A stretch of 64,000 bases of DNA from JAICUF01 sp038250675 (GTDB taxonomy: Bacteria > Gemmatimonadota > Gemmatimonadetes > Gemmatimonadales > GWC2-71-9). The notes under the pieces were generated by a model, which made no database searches, was not told the origin of the DNA, and was given only the letters and a program-made list of their open reading frames with translations. Below, one piece after another: positions 56,170 through 64,000 of the stretch. The first letter of the stretch is position 1; every line of letters starts with the position of its first letter. Position numbers and translations under genes: made by a program. The stretch spans positions 10,871-74,870 of the forward strand of contig JBBSCB010000013.1 of the NCBI GenBank assembly GCA_038250675.1, in the 5' to 3' direction.

Positions 56170-58955
56170 TCCGCCGCCTCGGGGTCGACATCGCGGGCAA
56201 AGCGCACGCCGCGGACGTCGCGCACGTATTCCGCCGGCCGCTCGCGGCGCGGCATGGGGCCGGGCTTGGGGCGGTTCCTGGGGCGGCGGGTTGCGCGCCG
56301 CTCCGCGGCCCGGGGCCGGAAGCTCACGATCTGCTCCCATGTCCGGGTCACGTCGTCGCCAAAGATGAGGACCAGGTCGCCGGCCTGCGCCGCCTGGAGG
56401 GCGGCATCGGTGGCCTCGACTTCGTCCGGAATCATCAGCACCGCCTCGGCGGCGACGCCTTCGGCCAGCAGCGTATCGCGCAGCAGCCGCGGGATCTCCT
56501 CGGGCCCGCGACCCCGGAGCGAGTCGTCGCGCCGGCAGATGTAGAGATCGAAGCAGCCGGCGAGAATGCGGGCGATATCGCGCACGTCCTCGTCGCGCCG
56601 GTCGCCGGGCGCCGCCAGCACGACGATGCGCCGCCCGCCGGGATTGAGCCGGTCCACGAACTGCGTCATCGCCTCGACCGCGGCCTCGTTGTGGCCATAG
56701 TCGAGGATCACCTTGAAGGGATGTTCGTCGAAGACGTTCCCGCGGCCCGGCGCCTGGAAGAACGTGGTATCGAACGTCTGCAGGCCGTGCCGGATGTTCT
56801 CCAGCTTGAGCCCCATGCTGAATGCCATCGCGGCGGCGAACATCGCGTTCTGGACGTTGTGCATCGCCCGCCCCTCGAGCGTCGCCGGAATGAGGTGGGC
56901 CTGGAGCAGCGGGATGTGCGCGCCGTGATCGTACAGCGTGATCATCTTGCCGGTCATCCCCGCCTCGAGCACGCAGCCGCGTCCGCCCGCCTGAATGTGC
57001 TCGCGCACCAGCTCGTGGGTCGCGTCCATGGTCACATAGCAGACATTGGCGGCCTCGGTGTGATCAGCCATGCGGAGACAGAGCGGGTCGTCGGCATTGA
57101 GCACCGCCGTATTACGCGCCACCTCCACCACGATCCGCTTGACCTTGGCGAGCCCTTCGAGCGTGTCGATGCCGCGGAGCCCCAGGTGATCGGACTTCAC
57201 GTTGAGCACGGCACCTACGTCCACATGGCGGACCCCCATGCCGGCGCGGAGCAGCCCGCCCCGCGCCACTTCCAGCACGGCGACGTCCACGACGGGATCG
57301 CCCAAAACCATGCGCGTGGCCACCGGTCCCGTCATGTCGCCGGCCACGGTGCGCTGCCCGTCGATGTAGACGCCGTCGGTCGTCGTGAGCCCGACGTGGT
57401 GCCCGGCGAGCTTGTGGATGTGAGCCAGCATTCGGGCCGTCGTCGTCTTGCCGTTGGTGCCGGTGACGGCGGCGATGGGGATGCGACTGGGTGTGCCGGC
57501 CGGAAAGAGCATGTCGATCACCGGTCCCGCCACGTCGCGCGCGCGGCCCTCGCTGGGCGCCATGTGCATCCGGAAGCCCGGCGCCGCGTTCACCTCGCAG
57601 ATCGCGCCGCCGATCTCCTTGTACGAGCGCGTGATGTCGGTGGTGAGGAAGTCCACGCCGCCCACGTCGAGCCCGATCGCGCTGATCGCGCGGATCGCCA
57701 TCTCGGCGTTGTCGGGGTGCACCACGTCGGTCATGTCCGCCGCGGTGCCGCCGGTCGAGAGATTCCCGGTCGAGCGCAGGAAGACCAGGTCGGCCGCGAC
57801 CGGAACGCTCGTGCGGGTGTAGCCGCGCTTGAGCAGCAGCTGCTCGGCCTGATGGTCGAACTCCAGCCGGGTGAGCACCTTCTCGTGGCCGATGCCGCGG
57901 CGCTCGTCCCGGTTGACGGCCTCCACCAGCGCCTCGATCGTGCTGATCCCGTCGCCGATGACGTGTCCCGGCACCCGCCGCGAGACCGCGACGAGCCGGC
58001 CGTCGATCACCAGCATGCGGTGGTCATGGCCGGTGACGAACTGCTCGACCAGCACGTTCCGGCTGTGCTCGGCCGCCACGTCGAACGCCCGCGCCACATC
58101 GGCCGGCTCGGAGACGCCGATGGAAATGCCCCGGCCGTGATTGGCATTCCACGGCTTCACCACCACGGGAACGCCGATCCGTCCGGCGGCCATCACGGCA
58201 TCCTGGGCGCTCCCCACCAGCTCCTGCCGCGGCACCGGCAGGCCCAGCCGGCCCAGCACCTTGTTGGTCTCCTCCTTGTCGGAGGCCAGGTCCACCGCGA
58301 TGTGCGACGTGCGGCTGGTGATCGTGGCCTGCACCCGCTGCTGATACCGCCCGTGGCCCAGCTGGATCAGACTGTTGGTGCCCAGCCGGATCCAGGGGAT
58401 TCGACGCTCCTCCGCGGCGCGAACCAGCGCGGCTGTGCTTGGCCCCAGGGCATGGCGATGGGTGTAGCGGATGAACTCGTCGCGTGCGGCGGCAAAATCG
58501 AAGTCGTCGGGCACCGCGCCCTCGGGCCGCAGCGACTCCGGGAGCAGACTGTGGAGGAGGGTGAGCGCGAGCTCGCCGGCCTCCAGCCCGACCTCGGGGT
58601 TCTCGTACTGGTAGATGACCCTGTAGCGCCCGCGGGTACCGAGCGAGCGCGTCTTGCCGAAGGTCACCGGTTGGCCGGCGACGTTGTGCAGCTCGATCGC
58701 CACGTGCTCGAGCACGTGCCCCATCCAGGTGCCTTGGTCCTCGGTGAGGCGGCGGATGAAACCGCCCGGCTCGCCATAGGAACAGCCGTGCGTCTCCAGC
58801 CCCGGCAGCGCGGCCACCAGGGCGTCGGTAAACCCGCGGCCCAGTTTCCCGGACGGCCAGTCTTCCAGGACGCCCAGGTCCACGTCCAGCCGGATCACCG
58901 GAAAGTGGGCGTACAGGCTCGGCCCGACGAACACCGACCGATCGAGGATCTTCAT
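56166..58955 (-). CDS. cphA: cyanophycin synthetase
   Basis: 929-aa enzyme that builds multi-L-arginyl-poly-L-aspartate (or a related Asp-based polymer). N-domain 1-200 (MKILDRSVFVGPSLYAHFPV, WMGHVLEHVAIELHNVAG), an ATP-grasp domain 215-480 with KPWNANHGRGISIG and EVNAAPGFRMH, then a Mur-ligase domain with P-loop GTNGKTT (499-505), LEVARGGLLRAGMG and DYGHNEAAVEAM. Both ATP sites look intact. It is a longer, standard CphA1. It lies 18 nt after cyanophycinase, with AGGGG upstream of ATG 58955, and overlaps the paralogue downstream. Confidence 0.93.
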   Translation of the reverse strand: MKILDRSVFVGPSLYAHFPVIRLDVDLGVLEDWPSGKLGRGFTDALVAALPGLETHGCSYGEPGGFIRRLTEDQGTWMGHVLEHVAIELHNVAGQPVTFGKTRSLGTRGRYRVIYQYENPEVGLEAGELALTLLHSLLPESLRPEGAVPDDFDFAAARDEFIRYTHRHALGPSTAALVRAAEERRIPWIRLGTNSLIQLGHGRYQQRVQATITSRTSHIAVDLASDKEETNKVLGRLGLPVPRQELVGSAQDAVMAAGRIGVPVVVKPWNANHGRGISIGVSEPADVARAFDVAAEHSRNVLVEQFVTGHDHRMLVIDGRLVAVSRRVPGHVIGDGISTIEALVEAVNRDERRGIGHEKVLTRLEFDHQAEQLLLKRGYTRTSVPVAADLVFLRSTGNLSTGGTAADMTDVVHPDNAEMAIRAISAIGLDVGGVDFLTTDITRSYKEIGGAICEVNAAPGFRMHMAPSEGRARDVAGPVIDMLFPAGTPSRIPIAAVTGTNGKTTTARMLAHIHKLAGHHVGLTTTDGVYIDGQRTVAGDMTGPVATRMVLGDPVVDVAVLEVARGGLLRAGMGVRHVDVGAVLNVKSDHLGLRGIDTLEGLAKVKRIVVEVARNTAVLNADDPLCLRMADHTEAANVCYVTMDATHELVREHIQAGGRGCVLEAGMTGKMITLYDHGAHIPLLQAHLIPATLEGRAMHNVQNAMFAAAMAFSMGLKLENIRHGLQTFDTTFFQAPGRGNVFDEHPFKVILDYGHNEAAVEAMTQFVDRLNPGGRRIVVLAAPGDRRDEDVRDIARILAGCFDLYICRRDDSLRGRGPEEIPRLLRDTLLAEGVAAEAVLMIPDEVEATDAALQAAQAGDLVLIFGDDVTRTWEQIVSFRPRAAERRATRRPRNRPKPGPMPRRERPAEYVRDVRGVRFARDVDPEAAD

Positions 58956-58973
58956 GGGATGACCCCTGAGGCG

Positions 58974-59831
58974 TTATTTGCGAAGCGCGATCGCGGGCGC
59001 CGCAGACGCGATGCGGGTGTGCAGGTTGAACGTGGAGCCGTGATCCAGGATGTGCAGCCGGAGCCCGATCAGGCAGACCGGATCGTTCTTGCGGACCCGC
59101 GCCATCGATGAGAATTCTAGCTCAGACGGGTCGACGATCGTCAGCGCGCCGTCACCGACGACTTCCAGCGTCTCGTCGGGGCCGATGAAGCCGGCGGTGT
59201 TCTCGTCCAGCCCGATGCCGATGGCAAACGGGTTGAACGCCAGCGCGGTCAGCAGCCGCCCCAGCCGGTCGCGCTGGCGGAAGTGCTGATCGATGATGAT
59301 GCGGTTGGTCAGGCCGATTCCCGGTGCAAGCGTGACGATCCTGGCCCGGGGCGACGCGCCCTCCCGGCCGAATGCGATCATATGCTCCGACAGAAACGCC
59401 GCGCCGGCCGACGTGCCGGCGACATGCGCCCCTTCCGTGTTGCGCCGGCGGATCGCGCGGGCCACGTCGGTGCCGCCGACCGTCGTCGACAGCCGCAGCT
59501 GGTTCCCGCCCGTGAGAAAGATTCCGTCCACCTCATCGAGTGCGGCGACGATCTCGCTGTCCTCCGCATCTGCCCGGGTCTGGATCGGCAGCGAGACGGC
59601 GGACGCGGCGCCCAGACTCTTGAACAGGGCCACATAGCGCTGGCCGGTGTCGCTGAGCTCCGACGCCGTGGGGATGATGCCGATTCGCGCCACGGGCCCG
59701 CCGCACAGTGTGGCGAACCGCCGCAGGATCGCCACGTCGCCCGCCTTCTCCTCGGCCCCACCCACCGGAATGATGTAGCCCCGGGCGGGGCCGCCTCGCG
59801 AGGGGCGCAATGCGCCGGCCTTCACCGTCAC
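58974..59831 (-). CDS. cphB: cyanophycinase
   Basis: 285-aa serine exopeptidase (family S51) that cuts cyanophycin to beta-Asp-Arg dipeptides. The nucleophile lies in GTSAGAAFLSEHM (Ser141), with GGNQLRL, IGIIPTAS and LGIGLDENTAGF-like (here IGIGLDENTAGFIG) segments seen. It has no signal peptide, so it is the intracellular type. Its start GTG 59831 overlaps the preceding small ORF (GTGA), with GGAGG upstream. Order cphB-cphA-paralogue means that degradation and synthesis genes are cotranscribed. Confidence 0.92.
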   Translation of the reverse strand: MTVKAGALRPSRGGPARGYIIPVGGAEEKAGDVAILRRFATLCGGPVARIGIIPTASELSDTGQRYVALFKSLGAASAVSLPIQTRADAEDSEIVAALDEVDGIFLTGGNQLRLSTTVGGTDVARAIRRRNTEGAHVAGTSAGAAFLSEHMIAFGREGASPRARIVTLAPGIGLTNRIIIDQHFRQRDRLGRLLTALAFNPFAIGIGLDENTAGFIGPDETLEVVGDGALTIVDPSELEFSSMARVRKNDPVCLIGLRLHILDHGSTFNLHTRIASAAPAIALRK

Positions 59832-59962
59832 GAACTCGCCTCCGTGAAGGTGCCGCGGACCACGGGACTCCCACCGGGCACCAGCCGGCTCTTGGCCGGC
59901 AGCAGGTGGCGCGGCCCCAGCGGCTGGGGTGCATAGCGCTCGGCATTCAACAGCAGCGGCAT
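59828..59962 (-). CDS. 44-aa small ORF preceding cyanophycinase
   Basis: MPLLLNAERYAPQPLGPRHL followed by LPAKSRLVPGGSPVVRGTFTEASS. GAGGAG lies about 8 nt before ATG 59962, and the stop overlaps the cphB start by 4 nt, so it is translated or used for coupling. No known domain; a frame extension to 60064 without a good start signal also exists. Its basic, Pro-rich nature could suit an RNA-binding or regulatory peptide, but no function is assigned. Confidence 0.5.
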   Translation of the reverse strand: MPLLLNAERYAPQPLGPRHLLPAKSRLVPGGSPVVRGTFTEASS

Positions 59963-60073
59963 CGGCGACTCCTCACGGGTTGCGCCAAAGGTACGCCGGG
60001 CAGACACTTGGGGCGAGCGGTCATCCGTCATCGTCGCGTCATCCGCACCGGTTAGCATCCTCATGCCAACACT

Positions 60074-60094
60074 GGGCCGCCGTTTGTACGGCCC
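60074..60094. promoter_or_regulatory. inverted repeat upstream of PepSY gene
   Basis: GGGCCG (60074-60079) and CGGCCC (60089-60094), 9-nt loop, 32 nt before the PepSY ATG. Weak on its own; it could be a leader hairpin or an operator for the efflux operon. Confidence 0.25.
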
Positions 60095-60125
60095 GCAATC
60101 GCATCATGACTTCAAGGAGTGACCA

Positions 60126-60569
60126 ATGAAAGCCACATACCTGATTGTCCCCGCCGTCGCCGCGCTGCTGCTCGTGGGCGCCGGGTCCGTCCGTGCGCAG
60201 GGGACGCTCCCCAAGCTCAAGGAAGAGAAGCCCGGCCTGGCGGCACGGGCCCACATTTCGGCGGATTCCGCCACCCGCATCGCTCAGGCCGCGGTGCGCG
60301 ACGGACGAGTCGCGGCGCGGGAGATCGAGGAGGAGGATGGCCGACTGATCTATTCCTTCGACATGAAGGTGGCCGGCAAGTCCGGCATCGAGGAAGTGAA
60401 CGTCGACGCGATGACCGGAGCCACGGTGGGTGTCGAGCACGAGTCGCCCGCGACCGAGGCCAAGGAAAGCCGCGCGGACAGTGCCCACAAGCGATCCGCA
60501 AAGGCTGAGCAGGGCGAGAAGGGCGAGAAGGCCCAGAAGGCCCAGAAGGCCGAGAAGGACGACGACTAA
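60126..60569 (+). CDS. exported PepSY-domain protein
   Basis: 147-aa protein: signal peptide to about residue 25 (GSVRAQG), one PepSY-type domain (ISADSATRIAQAAVRDGRV, LIYSFDMKVAGKSGIEEV, VNVDAMTGATVG), then a tail of about 45 residues dominated by Glu, Lys and Ala (EKGEKAQKAQKAEKDDD), formed by repeats of GAGAAGGCC-like DNA. PepSY domains bind peptides or metal ions and often accompany two-component systems with efflux pumps. AAGGAG lies upstream of ATG 60126; the response-regulator gene follows after 26 nt. Confidence 0.82.
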   Translation: MKATYLIVPAVAALLLVGAGSVRAQGTLPKLKEEKPGLAARAHISADSATRIAQAAVRDGRVAAREIEEEDGRLIYSFDMKVAGKSGIEEVNVDAMTGATVGVEHESPATEAKESRADSAHKRSAKAEQGEKGEKAQKAQKAEKDDD

Positions 60570-60595
60570 CCACCCGCGGACAGCTTCCCTGACTG

Positions 60596-61285
60596 ATGCG
60601 CATTCTCCTGGTTGAGGACGAGCCCGAGCTGGCTGCATTTCTGGCGCGTGTCCTCCGGGAGACGACGTGGGCCACCGACGTCGCAGCCACGGGGGCGGCG
60701 GCGCTGGCGGCGCTCGCCATCAACGAATACGACCTCGTCGTGCTGGACCTCGGACTGCCCGACATGGACGGTCGCGAGGTCTGCCGCCAATGGCGGGCGC
60801 GGGGAGGCCGGGCGCCGGTCCTGATGCTGACCGCACAGACCGGCGTCAACGATCGCGTCACCGGACTCGACGCCGGTGCCGACGACTACCTGGCCAAGCC
60901 GTTTGCCGTGGCCGAGCTGCTCGCGCGGCTCCGGGCGCTGTTCCGCCGGCCGCCGGGATCCCTCGACGTGCAGCTCGTCGTGGATACGCTCACGCTCGAT
61001 CCCGGGGCCCGGCGGGTGGAGCGCGGCGGCCGCGCGCTGCGGGTCACCGCGCGGGAGTACGCCCTGCTTGAATATCTGCTGCGGAACGTCGGCCGGGTGG
61101 TGACCCGCACCCAGATTCTGGCGCATGTGTGGGACGACAACTTCGATCCGGTGGCCAACGCCGTGGACGTGCTGGTCGGGCGGGTGCGCCGCAAGGTCGA
61201 CGGGCCGGACGACCGCCGGCTCATCCACACGCTGCGCGGGCAGGGGTACGTGCTCGCACCGGAGGCGCCGCCCGGTGCCGCTTAG
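60596..61285 (+). CDS. OmpR-family response regulator
   Basis: 229-aa two-component regulator. Receiver: acidic pocket EDE near residue 8, phospho-acceptor Asp51 in VVLDLGLPDMDG, Thr in LMLTAQT and Lys101 in YLAKPFAVAEL. DNA-binding winged helix from about residue 130 (LTLDPGARRVERGGRALRVT, REYALLEYLLRNVGRVVTRTQI). It lies between the PepSY gene and the kinase, so it probably controls the efflux operon. Its last codons overlap the kinase start. Confidence 0.93.
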   Translation: MRILLVEDEPELAAFLARVLRETTWATDVAATGAAALAALAINEYDLVVLDLGLPDMDGREVCRQWRARGGRAPVLMLTAQTGVNDRVTGLDAGADDYLAKPFAVAELLARLRALFRRPPGSLDVQLVVDTLTLDPGARRVERGGRALRVTAREYALLEYLLRNVGRVVTRTQILAHVWDDNFDPVANAVDVLVGRVRRKVDGPDDRRLIHTLRGQGYVLAPEAPPGAA

Positions 61286-62609
61286 CCGCCTGCGCCTTCA
61301 GCTCGCCACCTGGTTCGCGCTGGCCTTCCTCATCGGGCTCGGCGTGCTCGACCTGTCCCTGCTCTGGTCGGTGCGCCGCGCCGCCGATCACCGGCTCACC
61401 CGCGATCTTGCGGGAACGGCCACCCAGCTCCTCACAGCCACTGGGCGCGAATACGTGGAACTGGGCGACTCCGGCGCGACGGCGGTGGCCCAGGCCACCC
61501 TCGGCGAATGGCCGGCCGGTCCCGAGGCGGTGGCAGTCTACGACTCGGCCGGCAGACGGCTGGCGCTCGCCGGGCCGGCGCTGCTCGCGGCCGAGGCGCC
61601 GGCCCGGAGCGACGGGCGTCCGGCGGGCGACATCCGCCTCAATGCGGAGGGGTCGGCCCGTCCGGTATGGCTCGATGGGACGGAGTCGCCCAGATTCACG
61701 GTGCTGGTGGTCGGTTCCACCGATCGCCTGCAGGAGGATGACGAGGCGCTGGCGGTCTGGCTCGCGATCAGCACGCCGCTGGTGGCGATCCTCGCGCTCA
61801 TGGGCGGGTATCTGATGTCGCGCCGCGCGTTGCGCCCCATCGGCCAGATGGAGCGCGCCGTCGCCTCCATGGCACCACGTGATCTGGGGCGCCGGCTGCC
61901 GGTCGAGGAGCCGGCGGACGAAGTGGGCCGGCTCGCCGGCCAGTTCAATGCGCTGCTCGACCGGCTGGAGCAGTCGCAGGCGCAGAGCCGCGCGTTTCTC
62001 CGCCGCGCCGCGCATCAGATTCGCACGCCGCTCACACTCGTGCTCGGTGAATCCGAGCTGGGCCTGGGCCATCCCGGCGCTCCCGATGCGCAGGACGCGC
62101 TCGAACGGATCCATCGCGCCGCCGGGCGGATGCAGCGGCGGGTCAACGAGCTCTTTCTGCTGGCCCAGGCCGAGGCGGGCGAGACCATCACGCTCGACGC
62201 CACCGTTGATCTCGAAGGCACGGCGGTGGAGGCGGCCGACATGATGCGCGGCCGGGCGCAGGGATTGGGCCGGCGCCTCGAACTGGGGCGCGTCGAGCCG
62301 ATCGAGGTGCGCGGCAGTGAGCCGCTGCTCCAGGAGGCGGTGCTCGAGCTGCTGGAAAATGCCTGCCGTCACAGTGCACCGGAGGCGAGCGTGTCGGTGG
62401 CAGTCTTTCGTCAGGGAGCGCAGGCGCTGCTGGCCATCTCGAGCGAAGGCGATGCGCCGGCGGAGGCACCGCGGGTGGCGGATGAGGCCCGTGGGTTTGG
62501 ACTTGCGATCGTCCGGTGGATCGCCGAACAGCATGGAGGGAGTCTGGTGCATACCCGGAACGGATCGTGGAACACCTACGCGCTCGTGCTTCCCGCACTC
62601 GGCGCATGA
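61275..62609 (+). CDS. sensor histidine kinase with atypical ATP lid
   Basis: 444 aa from GTG 61275, overlapping the regulator stop by 11 nt. Two helices (residues about 9-28 and 160-180) frame a periplasmic sensor; a HAMP domain follows (RRALRPIGQMERAVASM), then the H box FLRRAAHQIRTPLTL (His247) and N box ELLENACRHSAPEA. The G1 box (usually DxGxG) reads SSEGDAPAEAP, and the G2-like element is GFGLAIVRWI, so the ATP lid is shortened; catalysis may be low or regulated. It pairs with the OmpR-type regulator just before. Confidence 0.88.
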   Translation: MPLSRLRLQLATWFALAFLIGLGVLDLSLLWSVRRAADHRLTRDLAGTATQLLTATGREYVELGDSGATAVAQATLGEWPAGPEAVAVYDSAGRRLALAGPALLAAEAPARSDGRPAGDIRLNAEGSARPVWLDGTESPRFTVLVVGSTDRLQEDDEALAVWLAISTPLVAILALMGGYLMSRRALRPIGQMERAVASMAPRDLGRRLPVEEPADEVGRLAGQFNALLDRLEQSQAQSRAFLRRAAHQIRTPLTLVLGESELGLGHPGAPDAQDALERIHRAAGRMQRRVNELFLLAQAEAGETITLDATVDLEGTAVEAADMMRGRAQGLGRRLELGRVEPIEVRGSEPLLQEAVLELLENACRHSAPEASVSVAVFRQGAQALLAISSEGDAPAEAPRVADEARGFGLAIVRWIAEQHGGSLVHTRNGSWNTYALVLPALGA

Positions 62610-63802
62610 GGGCGCCCGGAGCGGCGGGCCTCGTCTTGCTGGCGCTCGCCGGTCCGGCGCGCGCACAGCAGCCGGTGACGCGTGCGGCCGCCATGGCGTC
62701 GGCGGAATCCCGCGGGTCGCGCATCGCGCTGGCGCGGGCGGATACGTCGGTGAGCGCGGCCGCGCTGGCCACCACGCGCATGTTCGAGAACCCGGTCGCG
62801 ATCACCAGCTACACCCGGTCGATCCCGCGGTATCATGCGGAGCTCGATCTGCCGCTGGACTTCCTCTGGCTCCGCGGGCCGCGAGTCCGCGCCGCGGACC
62901 TCGCGCTGGGGTCGGCGCGGCTCCGATTCGCCTTCGAGCGCGCCGCCGCCGCGTTTGACGCCGACACCGCATATACCCGCGCGCAGGCGGCGGCAGCGCG
63001 CTCGCACCTGTCGGTCCGCACGGCCCAGGACGCCGACAGTCTGCTGCACATGGCCACGGTGCGCCGCGACGCCGGGGATGCCAGCGACCTGGATGTCCAA
63101 CTCGCGGCGGTGAACGCCGGCCAGGCCCACAACGCCGCCACCGATGATTCGCTCGCCGCGATCGCCGCCATTCTCGATCTCCAGGCCATCATGGGGCTGG
63201 CGGCCGATCGCGTGCTCGTGGTGCCGTCCGATTCGCTCATGTTGCCGGCGCTGGATCCCGTTCGGGCGGACAGCGGCCGCCCGGTCCAGGTGGCCGCCGC
63301 CGAGGCGTCGCTGGCGGCGGAGGAGCAGTCGGTCGTGTTCGCGCGGCGGGGGGCGCTGGCCGCGCCGAGTCTCAGCGTCGGGTTCGAGTCCGGCGACCCC
63401 TCGGGCGCCGAGCCGGGCATTCTGCCGCTCGTCGGGCTCACGCTTCCGCTTCCGCTGCTCAACCGGAACCGGGGCCCCATCGCTGCCGCCGCCGCCACGC
63501 GCGATCGAGCGCGCGCCGAGTTGGAACTCACGCGGCGCGAGAGCGCCGCGACCCGTGCGCGGGCACTGCGGGATCGGGAGTCCGCGTTTGCCCGCGCGGG
63601 CCGTGACCGGGCGCTCGTGACGACCGCCGAACGCTTGGCGGCGCTCTCGCTCCAGGCGTATGCGGAGGGGGCATTTGCCCTGCCCAGCGTGCTGGAAGCG
63701 CGCCGGTCCGCGCGCGAGGCCCTCTCGCAGTACATCGACGATCTCGCGGCCGCCAACATCGCGGCCGCCGCCCTCCGTCTCTCCTCGCTGAGCGTACCCT
63801 GA
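62606..63802 (+). CDS. TolC-family outer-membrane efflux protein
   Basis: 398-aa exported protein with signal peptide to about residue 24 (LAGPARAQQP). It is mostly alpha-helical and Ala/Arg-rich, with two half-repeats of a TolC/CzcC type: a first half around LDLPLDFLWLRGPRV, and a second half around GLTLPLPLLNRNRGPIAAA, where PLPLLNRNRG is a hallmark of CzcC-like metal-efflux channels. Starts at ATG 62606, overlapping the kinase stop (ATGA). It is followed directly by an adaptor lipoprotein, so it likely forms the outer part of an RND or metal-efflux pump. Confidence 0.85.
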   Translation: MRAPGAAGLVLLALAGPARAQQPVTRAAAMASAESRGSRIALARADTSVSAAALATTRMFENPVAITSYTRSIPRYHAELDLPLDFLWLRGPRVRAADLALGSARLRFAFERAAAAFDADTAYTRAQAAAARSHLSVRTAQDADSLLHMATVRRDAGDASDLDVQLAAVNAGQAHNAATDDSLAAIAAILDLQAIMGLAADRVLVVPSDSLMLPALDPVRADSGRPVQVAAAEASLAAEEQSVVFARRGALAAPSLSVGFESGDPSGAEPGILPLVGLTLPLPLLNRNRGPIAAAAATRDRARAELELTRRESAATRARALRDRESAFARAGRDRALVTTAERLAALSLQAYAEGAFALPSVLEARRSAREALSQYIDDLAAANIAAAALRLSSLSVP

Positions 63803-64000
63803 TGCTGCGACGCCTGTTGCCTTGCGCGATGATGCTGTGCCTCGCCTGCGGTGGTCCCGACCAGACAGCCGATCCGGCGGCGACGCCGGCGGTCACCGTG
63901 CGCACGGCGGTGGCGCAGCGGACCAGCTTCGTCCGGACCGTGGATGCCATCGGCGAGGTGGTGCCGCGGCCGGGCAAGGTGGCCGAACTCGCGGCGCCGG
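63802..64000 (+). CDS. periplasmic efflux adaptor (HlyD/CusB-like), N-terminal part
   Basis: ATG 63802 overlaps the previous stop (TGATG). The 66 codons before the window end read a lipoprotein signal (lipobox CLAC, Cys16), a short linker and TPAVTVRTAVAQRTSF, then VRTVDAIGEVVPRPGKVAELAAP, matching the beginning of membrane-fusion adaptors of RND pumps. The rest lies beyond the edge. With the TolC-like channel upstream, a CzcCBA- or Cus-like system is likely. Confidence 0.82.
   Translation, partial: MLRRLLPCAMMLCLACGGPDQTADPAATPAVTVRTAVAQRTSFVRTVDAIGEVVPRPGKVAELAAP

Noticed and set aside
56148..59111. 987-codon open frame on the plus strand
   Set aside because: It lies wholly antisense to cphA and its paralogue, has no recognisable domain and arises from the high GC third-position pattern of the true genes.

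Overview
The window is one strongly GC-rich, densely coded chromosomal stretch from a diderm bacterium. It encodes an Omp85-type barrel, a TolC-type channel, lipoproteins and an L,D-transpeptidase. The gene content (Tat-exported TldD/TldE pairs, M56/BlaI with HEAT repeats, DUF1015-serA-serC, cyanophycin genes, imuA-imuB-dnaE2) and many GTG/TTG starts suggest Gemmatimonadota or a close relative. That assignment is inference from gene content. No IS element, prophage, CRISPR array, rRNA or tRNA was seen.

Layout. 0-6 kb: a thioredoxin-like protein, an outer-membrane barrel with a Tat-exported glycosylasparaginase, and a nicotinate/nicotinamide salvage operon (pncB, pncA-like, class V aminotransferase). 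6.3 kb: a small frameshifted gene. 6.5-20.5 kb (minus): a long run of close genes, tldD-tldE-tldD-tldE, DUF4159, MoxR ATPase, DUF58, BatA-like, DUF4175-like and a membrane protein, resembling a MoxR/VWA-type envelope chaperone module fed by two TldD/TldE protease pairs. 20.7-23.5 kb: twin lipoproteins and a proline-rich membrane protein. 24.2-31.1 kb: a sensor kinase without its phospho-acceptor histidine, then the imuA-imuB-dnaE2 mutasome. 31.1-37.5 kb: class A PBP, an exported repeat protein, DUF4342, ROK/polyphosphate glucokinase, a Ser/Thr kinase remnant and a MATE transporter. 37.5-39.8 kb: cspA with a long leader, rpsU and a fatty-acid desaturase, which look like a cold-adaptation group. 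39.8-41.9 kb: rho, sufE and a 57-aa ORF. 42-46.5 kb: DUF1015-serA-serC-sulfurtransferase operon. 46.5-50.4 kb: BlaI repressor with a clear self-operator, an M56 protease broken by a frameshift, and HEAT-repeat proteins. 50.5-54.4 kb: a disordered protein, an O-antigen-ligase-like protein and an L,D-transpeptidase. 54.4-60 kb (minus): 44-aa ORF, cyanophycinase, cyanophycin synthetase and a second synthetase-like protein that has lost its ATP-grasp domain. 60.1-64 kb: PepSY protein, two-component system, TolC-like channel and the start of an efflux adaptor, cut by the window end.

The most notable points are the BlaI/M56/HEAT signalling unit with a promoter-overlapping palindrome, the ATP-grasp-less CphA paralogue, the duplicated Tat-exported TldD/TldE module tied to MoxR/DUF58 genes, and the His-less kinase beside the SOS mutasome. 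At least two genes (6.4 kb and 47.97 kb) are broken by single-base frame changes; these could be real or assembly errors.
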